From positions 664,832 through 728,831 of the forward strand of contig NZ_JBGMWH010000002.1 in NCBI RefSeq assembly GCF_041514305.1: a stretch of DNA of 64,000 nt, given 5' to 3'. Below, in pieces: positions 57,655 through 64,000 of the stretch (position 1 is the stretch's first letter; each line of letters starts with the position of its first letter). This DNA is from Salinarimonas chemoclinalis (GTDB taxonomy: Bacteria > Pseudomonadota > Alphaproteobacteria > Rhizobiales > Beijerinckiaceae). Both the position numbers and the translations under genes were made by a program. The notes under the pieces were generated by a model. It saw nothing but the letters and a program-made list of their open reading frames with translations. It was not told the DNA's origin and did not search any database.

Positions 57655-59286
57655 ATGATCGAAGCCGCCGCCCTCCTCCCCGACCACGCCGACCGCTCCG
57701 CCGGCGCACGCCTTCACGCGATCCTCGATGGGATTCCGTTCGGCGTCGTCACGCTCGCGATCGCCGCCGACGGCGCGCTGCGCATCCGCCGGATCAACGC
57801 CGCGGCGGCGCGCACGCTCGCGGTCGACCCGGCCCTGCTGATCGGTCGCGCGCTGGAGGACGCCTTCCCCCGCATCGCCGGCACAAGCGTACCGGCCCGC
57901 CTGAGGCGCACGGCGCTCCTGGGCGAGGCGCTGGCGACCATGGAGCTGGCCTACGACGGCGCGCTGGACGGCGGCGTCGTCGAGATCACCGCCTTCTCCT
58001 CCGCGGCGGGCGAGGCGGCCGTGTTCGTGCGCGACGTCACCAACCGGCGACGCGCCGAGCAGCGCGTCGCGCAGAGCGAGCAGCACTGGCGCCGGCTGTT
58101 CGAGCATTCCGGCGACGCGATCCTGATCGCGCGCCGCGGGTGCTACGTCGCCGCCAATCGGCGCGCCCACGAGCTGTTCCGAGCCGGCGACGCGGCCATC
58201 GTCGATCTGCCCATCGGCGCGCTGTCGCCGAACGACGTCGACGTGACGCGCGTCCAGGTCGAGGAGGCGCTCGGCGTCGCCCGCGCTCAGGGCTGGTTCG
58301 AGACCGAGCGCGAGTTCCGCCGCTTCGACGGCACCATCTTCCCCGGCGAGGGCACGATCACGCTCATCGACGAGGAGGAGGATTCCTTCCAGCTGTCGGT
58401 GCGTGACATCTCCGAGCGACGCGAGGCCGAGCGCCTGCGCTCGCAGGCCACGGCCGAGCTCGAGCGGCAGGTGTCGCTGCGCACCGCCGAGCTGCGTCAC
58501 GCGCTCGCCGATCTCGAGGCGACGCAGGAGACGCTGATCCGCCGCGAGAAGCTCGCCTCGCTCGGCGACCTCGTCGCCGGAGTCGCGCACGAGATCAACA
58601 CGCCGGTGGGCATCGGCGTCACGGCCGTCACCCATCTCCAGGGCCAGATCGCCACGCTGACCCGGGCCCTGGCGCAGGGCACGCTCGGGCGCGTCCAGCT
58701 CGAGCAGGGGCTCGCGGAGGCGACGCGCTCGCTCGAGATCACGCACGCCAACCTCGCGCGCGCCGCCGATCTCGTGCGCAGCTTCAAGCAGACCTCCGTC
58801 GACCAGTCGAGCCAGGCGGTGCGCGCGATCGCGCTGGGGGACTGGCTGCGCAGCCTGCTCGTCAGCCTCGAGCCGACGACGAAGCGCGCGCGCCTGTGCG
58901 TCTCCCTCGCGGTCGAGCCGGAGGGCGAGGTGACCACGGACCCCGGCGCGCTCGCGCAGGTGATCACGAACCTCGTCTCGAACGCCGCGATCCACGCCTT
59001 CGAGGGCCGCGACGACCGGCGCGTCGCGCTCGTGGCGGCGATCGGCGCGCGGACCCTCGAGATCCGCTTCTCGGACAACGGCGTCGGCATGGAGCCGGCG
59101 GTCGCCGCACGCATCTTCGACCCGTTCTTCACCACGAAGCGTTCGAGCGGCGGGACCGGCCTCGGCCTGCACATCCTGCACAACCTCGTCACGGCCCGGC
59201 TCGGCGGCGACATCGCCGTCGACAGCGCCCCCGGCGCCGGCACGACCTTCGTCCTGACCCTGCCCATCCGAGGAGCCGAGGCATGA
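57655..59286 (+). CDS. PAS-domain sensor histidine kinase
   Basis: This 543-residue soluble kinase has no membrane segments. It has two PAS-like regions (about 18-135 and 142-260), a coiled coil (about 262-310), the H-box GVAHEINTPVG with the phospho-accepting His, an N-box ITNLVSNAAIHAF and G-boxes FSDNGVGM and GGTGLGLHI. The coiled-coil-linked GVAHE(I/L)NTPVG type often pairs with DUF3369/HD-GYP regulators; here the response regulator gene overlaps its stop (ATGA). The signal is likely internal (redox, ligand or small molecule). Confidence 0.9.
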   Translation: MIEAAALLPDHADRSAGARLHAILDGIPFGVVTLAIAADGALRIRRINAAAARTLAVDPALLIGRALEDAFPRIAGTSVPARLRRTALLGEALATMELAYDGALDGGVVEITAFSSAAGEAAVFVRDVTNRRRAEQRVAQSEQHWRRLFEHSGDAILIARRGCYVAANRRAHELFRAGDAAIVDLPIGALSPNDVDVTRVQVEEALGVARAQGWFETEREFRRFDGTIFPGEGTITLIDEEEDSFQLSVRDISERREAERLRSQATAELERQVSLRTAELRHALADLEATQETLIRREKLASLGDLVAGVAHEINTPVGIGVTAVTHLQGQIATLTRALAQGTLGRVQLEQGLAEATRSLEITHANLARAADLVRSFKQTSVDQSSQAVRAIALGDWLRSLLVSLEPTTKRARLCVSLAVEPEGEVTTDPGALAQVITNLVSNAAIHAFEGRDDRRVALVAAIGARTLEIRFSDNGVGMEPAVAARIFDPFFTTKRSSGGTGLGLHILHNLVTARLGGDIAVDSAPGAGTTFVLTLPIRGAEA

Positions 59287-60875
59287 TGGACTTCCTCGTC
59301 GACGACACCCACGCCGCCGCCGCCCGCTCCGCCCGGGATGCCGCCGAGGGCGCGCGCGAAGGCTCCTGGCACGTGCTCATCGTCGACGACGAGCCCGGGG
59401 TGCACGACGTCACGCGGCTCGCGCTCGCCGACCTCGCGCTGGCCGGCCGCGGCGTCGTCTTCCACTCGGCCTTCTCCGCGCGCGAGGCCCGCGCGCTGAT
59501 GCCGACGCTGCCGCCGCTCGCGGTCATCCTCCTCGACGTGGTGATGGAGACCGACCGCGCCGGGCTCGACCTCGTGCGCTGGATCCGCCGGGAGCGCGGC
59601 GATCACGCAGTGCGCATCATCCTGCGCACCGGCGAGCCGGGCCAGGCCCCCGAGCGCAGCGTGATCCTCGACTACGACATCAACGACTACAAGGAGAAGG
59701 CGGAGCTGACCGCGCAGAAGCTCTTCTCCGCCGTGGTTTCCGCCATCCGCGGCCATCGCGACATCCTCGCGCTGGAACGCAATCGCCAGGGGCTGCGCAC
59801 GGTGATCGAGGCGTCCGCGCGGCTCTACGAAGCACGCTACCTCGAGCAGTTCGCCCGGGGCGCGCTCGAGCAGCTCACCTCGCTCCTCTACCTCGAGCCG
59901 GATGCAGCGCTCGTGAGCGCGCGCAGCGTCGCGGCCGCGGTCGAATCCGGTCCCCCGCACGTGCTGGCGGCGATCGGCGCGCTGGAGCGCGAGCCGCGGG
60001 TCGTGCTCGAAGAGATCGTCCCCGCCGACCTGCTCGAGCGCTGGATCTCGGGCGCCCTCGACGGGCGCGTCCTCGTCGCCGACGACCACATCGCCGTGTG
60101 CACGCGCCGCAGCGTCGAGTCCCGCACGCTGCTCTACCTCGCCAACCCCGCCCGACGTCCGATCTGCGACGAGGAGCTCGTGCGGCTGTTCGCGCGCAAC
60201 ATCACGATCGCCTTCGAGAACCTGTCGCTGCGCGGCGAGCTCGAGGCGACGCAGGCCGAGATCACCGCGATCCTCGGCGGCGCGGTGGAGACCCGCTCGC
60301 AGGAGACCGCACATCACGTCACCCGCGTCTCGGCGATGGCAGAGGAACTCGGCCGGCTCGCCGGGCTCGAGACCGCCGATCTGGAGACGCTGCGCCTCGC
60401 CTCCGCGCTCCACGACGTCGGCAAGGTCGGCGTCCCCGACGCGGTGCTCAACAAGCCCGGCAAGCTCGATCCCGACGAGTGGGAGGTGATGAAGCGCCAC
60501 ACGCTCGTGGGCGAGGCGCTGCTCGCCGAATCGAGCCGCCCGGTGATCCGCGCCGGCGCCATCGTCGCCGGCCAGCATCACGAGCGCTTCGACGGCCGCG
60601 GCTATCCGCGCGGCCTGTCCGGCGAGGCGATCCACCTCTACGGGCGCATCACCGCGATCGTCGACGTCTTCGACGCGCTGGGCGCCAAGCGCTGCTACAA
60701 GGAGCCCTGGCCGCTCGACCGGATCGTCGCCCATTTCGAGAGCGAGGCCGGCGCGCAGTTCGACCCCGACCTGACCCGCCTGTTCCTCGACAATCTGGAG
60801 CGCTTCCTGGAGATCGCCCGGCGCCATCCCGACGCCGCCGCCGGTCCCGCGGCGCGCACTTCTGCGGCCGCCTGA
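59283..60875 (+). CDS. Response regulator with DUF3369 and HD-GYP domains
   Basis: The product is 530 residues from ATG 59283. The receiver domain (about 28-165) has VLIVDDEPG and the phospho-acceptor Asp in LLDVVMETD. DYDINDYKEKAELT leads into a DUF3369 GAF-like region (about 170-310). The C-terminal HD-GYP domain (about 325-510) has HDVGK, the GYP in RGYPRGL, HHERFDG and ITAIVDVFDAL, all residues of an active c-di-GMP phosphodiesterase. It would lower c-di-GMP on phosphorylation by the coupled kinase, with effects on EPS or motility (inference). Confidence 0.92.
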   Translation: MMDFLVDDTHAAAARSARDAAEGAREGSWHVLIVDDEPGVHDVTRLALADLALAGRGVVFHSAFSAREARALMPTLPPLAVILLDVVMETDRAGLDLVRWIRRERGDHAVRIILRTGEPGQAPERSVILDYDINDYKEKAELTAQKLFSAVVSAIRGHRDILALERNRQGLRTVIEASARLYEARYLEQFARGALEQLTSLLYLEPDAALVSARSVAAAVESGPPHVLAAIGALEREPRVVLEEIVPADLLERWISGALDGRVLVADDHIAVCTRRSVESRTLLYLANPARRPICDEELVRLFARNITIAFENLSLRGELEATQAEITAILGGAVETRSQETAHHVTRVSAMAEELGRLAGLETADLETLRLASALHDVGKVGVPDAVLNKPGKLDPDEWEVMKRHTLVGEALLAESSRPVIRAGAIVAGQHHERFDGRGYPRGLSGEAIHLYGRITAIVDVFDALGAKRCYKEPWPLDRIVAHFESEAGAQFDPDLTRLFLDNLERFLEIARRHPDAAAGPAARTSAAA

Positions 60876-60881
60876 GGACGC

Positions 60882-61511
60882 TCAGCGGGTCGCGAGGAGG
60901 CCGAACACGGCGTTCAGGATCGTCTCGACCGCGAGCGCGGCCAGCACGAGTCCCATGACGCGGCTGATGATCGCCGCGCCGGCATTGCCGAGAAACCTGT
61001 GCAGCCAGGAGGCGGCGAGCAGCAGCGCGAGCACGATGGCCAGGACGAGGAACATCATCGCGGCCGTCAGCATCTGCTCGAGCACCGGGTGGGCGCGGTT
61101 GTCGGTCAGCAGCACGACGCTCAGCATGGCGCCGGGACCCGCGATCGAGGGGATCGCGAGCGGATAGACCGCGAGTTCGGCATCGGACTTCTCGACGAGG
61201 GCGCGTTCCTGGTCGGGCTTCGACTCGCCGAAGATCATGCCCAGCGCGAACAGGAACAGCACGATCCCGCCGGCGATCTGAAACGAGACGAGGCTCACCC
61301 CCACCGCCTCCAGGAAGATCTGCCCCACGGCGATGAAGCCGAGCAGCACGAGGGCCGCGATCCCGACCGCCCGCACCGCCACCCCCGTCCGCCGCTCCGC
61401 CGCGATCCCGGCGGTCGCCGCGAGGAAGACGGGGATCGTGCCCACGGGATCGATGACGGCGAACAGGACCGCGAATTCCTGCACGAGTTCGGTGATGTCG
61501 ATCGACGGCAT
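60882..61511 (-). CDS. MarC-family membrane protein
   Basis: The product is 209 residues from ATG 61509-61511. It has six hydrophobic helices with the family motifs FAVIDPVGTIPVFLA (about 17-31), FQIAGGIVLFLFALGMI (about 76-92), the AIPSIAGPGAMLSVV segment (about 127-141) and SRVMGLVLAALAVE. MarC proteins are inner-membrane proteins; one relative exports branched-chain amino acids, most have no known substrate. It is convergent with the HD-GYP gene, six bases apart. Confidence 0.87.
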   Translation of the reverse strand: MPSIDITELVQEFAVLFAVIDPVGTIPVFLAATAGIAAERRTGVAVRAVGIAALVLLGFIAVGQIFLEAVGVSLVSFQIAGGIVLFLFALGMIFGESKPDQERALVEKSDAELAVYPLAIPSIAGPGAMLSVVLLTDNRAHPVLEQMLTAAMMFLVLAIVLALLLAASWLHRFLGNAGAAIISRVMGLVLAALAVETILNAVFGLLATR

Positions 61512-61675
61512 GCGCCCCCCGGCATGGTCACGGCGGCAGGCCGACGGGCCTGCGCGTCGACGGGTTCTAGCGCGGGGGCGAGAGGGGCGGCAAGGGTAGG
61601 CGGTCGTGCAGGACGAGAGCGGAGCGGACCCCTGCCGTCAGCCGCGGCACACGCACATGTATCATCGGGACCGCT

Positions 61676-62134
61676 GTGGTCCGGTTGGCAGGCTTTCGAG
61701 AGGAATGTTCGGAGCGGCGGGAGGATTGGAAGCACTGGGACGGCAGGGCGATCACGCTGCCTCAGCGCAGGGCCGGCGAGACGCTCAACATCAGTTGCAC
61801 CGCCACGCTAAAGGTCACGCTGGACGCCCTCCCCCGGGCCCACGTGGGGGTTTCATCGGCACGCGCGACCGGCCCTGGACCGAGGGCGGCTTCTCCGCCG
61901 CCTGGGAGCGCGCGTACGCCGCATCGGGGCTCACCGAGGACCTTGCACTTCCAAGACCTCCGCGGGACTGCTGTCACCATGCTCGCGGAGGCCGGCTGCA
62001 GCACGGCGGAGATCGCGACGATCGCCGGGCATGCGCTTGGATCGGTGGGCAAGATCCTCGAGCGCTATCTCTCAAGGACGAAGGCGCTAGCCGAAAGCGC
62101 AATCAGGAAGCTGAACTCACGCATCACCCGGTAG
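61676..62134 (+). pseudogene. Tyrosine recombinase (integrase) remnant, frameshifted
   Basis: Frame 61676 reads WDGRAITLPQRR and on to TLDALPRAH, then turns to nonsense. A second frame from about 61850 to 61945 reads FIGTRDRPWTEGGFSAAWER and continues to SGLTEDL, after which the first frame resumes with HFQDLRGTAVTMLAEAGCS, IAGHALGSVGKILERYLSRT and ends at 62134. So two frameshifts (the first at a run of five G near 61850) split one catalytic domain. The catalytic Arg (DLRG), His (GHAL) and Tyr (ERYLS) are visible; the usual HDLRG His reads Gln. The core-binding domain is missing. It marks an old mobile element next to the defence-like gene. Confidence 0.75.
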
Positions 62135-62299
62135 AGCGCCTCTCAGGACCTCCGATCGACGGGTTTCTGAGTGTCCGCCCCCTTTCCGGAGGACGATCTG
62201 CTTGTCGATTGCACCACGCGTGCCGCAAAATCCTTCTTCGCAGGAGACCAATTTGCCGTCTCGGCCTTTGCCTCGCGGGCCATTCGAACCACCCAAGAA

Positions 62300-63895
62300 T
62301 CAGCTGCCATCTTGTCCTCCCGCTTCCTCGCCCAGAGCCGACTCGGACCAATCGCCTCGATCGAGGCAATCCAAGTACGACGATTCGAGTTCCGACGCGT
62401 ATGACCCCACTGCAACACTCTTTGGGGCGGCGCCTTCCGTCACTCGTTCCGGAAGAGCGTAGCCTTGACGATTCTTCCTTTCGACAAAGCTAAATAGGTC
62501 GAAAAAGCGGCTTGGCGCCACGCCCACGAACGCCTCGAAAGCGACCGCGTTGGCGCTCGCTTCACGGTCCTCATCGACGCGAACGGCGCGGCGGTAAAGC
62601 TTCTTCGCCTGACTTTTCGGGTAGGGCTCGATGTAGACCACTCGGGAAATACCGGCCGCGATGATATGCCGTGCACAAACGTGGCAGGGAAAAGTTGTGC
62701 AGTAGAGCGTAGCATCGTCGACCGCGACTCCCCGTTGGGCAGCGTCGCAGATCGCTGCCATTTCGGCATGCACGATCCTACCGAACTCTAGCAGGCTGGA
62801 TACCTTCGCGGATGCGAGTGGCTTTGCGCCATCGAATAGAGCCATGAGCGCAAGCTGTTCGGGTTCGTAGCTCGCGAGATTTTCGCTCAACCATCCTGCA
62901 CGTTTGAGTGCACCCAGCGCATCGGCAACAATGTCGTTCTTCGCGGCCGCGGCGGCGTCGACCCCCTCCCGGTAGTCCCGGTGGTCGTCAGGAGTGCCCG
63001 CTACGGCATCCCATATGACCCCCCCGCCCGCACGAGGCACCTCGTTGCAGCCGGTGGCCAGAACCTCTCCCCGCTTTGTCGCGATCACTGCTCCAACCTG
63101 TCGCGACAAATCGGCGGACCTCTGAGCGCTAGACTTAGCGTGGAACATCATCAATTCGTCTATCGTGGGCGTCGTGAACGGTGCGCCGAAAAGAAGCTGA
63201 ACGAACCGCTCGACGTTCATACGGAGGTCCGGCCCGTACTTGAGAAAGCAATCCGCAAGCGGGAAAACATCATCTAGCCTTTGGCCATGAGGATTTCCGC
63301 GCTCCTTCTTGTCGATATCGATAAGCTGCTTGGCGACCGGTTTGTAACGTTCAATGTCACCGCTAGCTCGCGACCTTGCAATCCGGAGCGCGAGTGCATC
63401 GATCCGCGAACCCTCCGGCTCGTAGATTGAAATCATGAACACGCGCTTCCCGTAGAGGACTCGAAGCAGCTCTATTTCTTCTTCCCGCTTTAGAGAATTT
63501 ATGATGAAGCAGACCCCCTCGGCTTGGACCTGACGGTCGCCAGAGCGCTCCCCCCGCGTCCGCAGGATTTGTGCAATTCCGAGGCGGACGACGGCATCGT
63601 CGCTTCCGACGATCGCTCTCATGCGGTTCCCGGCCCTCATGCTTTCGCGAATCCGCTCGTCCTCAAACTTGAGGCTCTGAAGAGCTTCGTTTCCCGGGAG
63701 CTCGGCCATAAGGCTACTGAGCCGCACATTAACCGCCTCGTACCCAACCGCCTTCAGCTCGGTTGAGAGCGCATCGACAACGTCCTGCGTGTTCGTGCCA
63801 GAGGCCGCGCAAAGACAGAATATCAGCTCTGGGCGAACGGGCGCTTGATTCGGAGACACCGGCCGCTTCCTGCAAACCTCAGATCGGAAAGACAT
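62300..63895 (-). CDS. AvcD-like anti-phage dCTP/dCMP deaminase
   Basis: The product is 531 residues from ATG 63893-63895, close to the length I recall for Vibrio AvcD. The N-terminal P-loop-NTPase-like domain starts ELIFCLCAASGTNTQDVV (about 23-40), with a weak Walker A. The C-terminal deaminase domain has the zinc motif HAE (about 376-378) and PCHVC (Cys about 404 and 407), typical of deoxycytidylate deaminases. Such proteins deplete dCTP during phage infection and are held in check by an RNA encoded just upstream (AvcI); that site would lie mostly beyond the window end. GC is lower than the chromosome and an integrase remnant is adjacent. The 165 bases between 62135 and 62299 hold nothing I can support. 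Confidence 0.8.
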   Translation of the reverse strand: MSFRSEVCRKRPVSPNQAPVRPELIFCLCAASGTNTQDVVDALSTELKAVGYEAVNVRLSSLMAELPGNEALQSLKFEDERIRESMRAGNRMRAIVGSDDAVVRLGIAQILRTRGERSGDRQVQAEGVCFIINSLKREEEIELLRVLYGKRVFMISIYEPEGSRIDALALRIARSRASGDIERYKPVAKQLIDIDKKERGNPHGQRLDDVFPLADCFLKYGPDLRMNVERFVQLLFGAPFTTPTIDELMMFHAKSSAQRSADLSRQVGAVIATKRGEVLATGCNEVPRAGGGVIWDAVAGTPDDHRDYREGVDAAAAAKNDIVADALGALKRAGWLSENLASYEPEQLALMALFDGAKPLASAKVSSLLEFGRIVHAEMAAICDAAQRGVAVDDATLYCTTFPCHVCARHIIAAGISRVVYIEPYPKSQAKKLYRRAVRVDEDREASANAVAFEAFVGVAPSRFFDLFSFVERKNRQGYALPERVTEGAAPKSVAVGSYASELESSYLDCLDRGDWSESALGEEAGGQDGS

Positions 63896-64000
63896 GATCT
63901 CTCGACTGGGAGGGTCGAGCAAGCGCCCGGAACATTTTGAAACAGGAAAGTGCAAACCGCAGGAAACCGGGAAACGGGCCGGCGAAACGGGGTAAATCAA

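Noticed and set aside
62124..62499. Short overlapping open frames on both strands after the integrase remnant
   Set aside because: They overlap the end of the deaminase gene or lack ribosome sites and recognisable similarity.
63896..64000. AvcI-type RNA gene upstream of the deaminase
   Set aside because: Only 105 bases remain before the window edge and no clear promoter or terminator hairpin is visible there; it cannot be supported.
1..64000. tRNA or rRNA genes
   Set aside because: I looked for T-arm and anticodon-arm patterns and rRNA cores while reading and saw none; a covariance-model scan was not possible.

Overview
The window is very GC-rich and densely coded, with many 4-base ATGA overlaps and frequent GTG and TTG starts. 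Several features point to an alphaproteobacterium of the Hyphomicrobiales (Rhizobiales) type: a PraR-like XRE regulator, the N-acetylglutaminylglutamine amide osmolyte genes, the short alphaproteobacterial form of PyrE, a YjhX-family protein, and GC-rich intergenic inverted-repeat elements. A Salinarimonas or Methylobacterium relative is my guess, not a demonstrated assignment. I saw no tRNA, rRNA or CRISPR array.

Left part, 1-10.7 kb: a short-chain amide utilisation locus. It holds the end of an AmiC-like sensor, an AmiR-like ANTAR antiterminator, a leader with two tandem intrinsic terminators and ANTAR-type hexaloop hairpins, a five-gene urea/amide-type ABC transporter, the aliphatic amidase AmiE, and a MoxR ATPase with its VWA partner. 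A lower-GC pair follows at 10.9-12.1 kb: an unknown helical protein and a membrane-anchored dCTP deaminase/dUTPase-fold protein.

12.1-24.9 kb: dihydroorotase (pyrC) faces away from an XRE regulator and a long operon encoding a TRAP transporter (DctPQM), PyrK, PyrD (class 1B), an M20 N-carbamoyl-amino-acid-hydrolase-like enzyme, PyrE, an unknown small protein, an MBL-fold protein, an FAD monooxygenase and a DUF2783 protein. Read backwards, the pyr enzymes plus the carbamoylase reproduce the classical orotate degradation route, so I propose an orotate or carbamoyl-aspartate uptake and use locus.

24.9-39.9 kb: mostly ordinary chromosomal genes. These are a glycosyltransferase, AzlCD, a PfkB kinase, an SDR, a DUF4864 protein, a creatinase-fold M24 protein, a patatin-like lipase, an enoyl-CoA hydratase, a DUF805 protein, a YjhX-family protein, ferrochelatase, a 5'-nucleotidase and uracil-DNA glycosylase.

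39.9-43.9 kb: a small accessory cluster of an aspartate-carbamoyltransferase-like enzyme with an altered amino-acid pocket, an MFS transporter, a methyltransferase and an XRE regulator. It is followed by an AT-rich decayed gene. 43.9-49.3 kb: the osmolyte operon (M42 peptidase, ngg, asnO) with a divergent MarR regulator. 49.4-56.4 kb: an exopolysaccharide Wzx/Wzy-type cluster. 56.7-61.5 kb: a PraR-like regulator, a histidine kinase with an HD-GYP response regulator, and MarC.

Right end, 61.6-64 kb: a frameshifted tyrosine recombinase remnant and an AvcD-like anti-phage dCTP/dCMP deaminase, with lower GC than the rest. This looks like the edge of a mobile or defence island that continues past the window.
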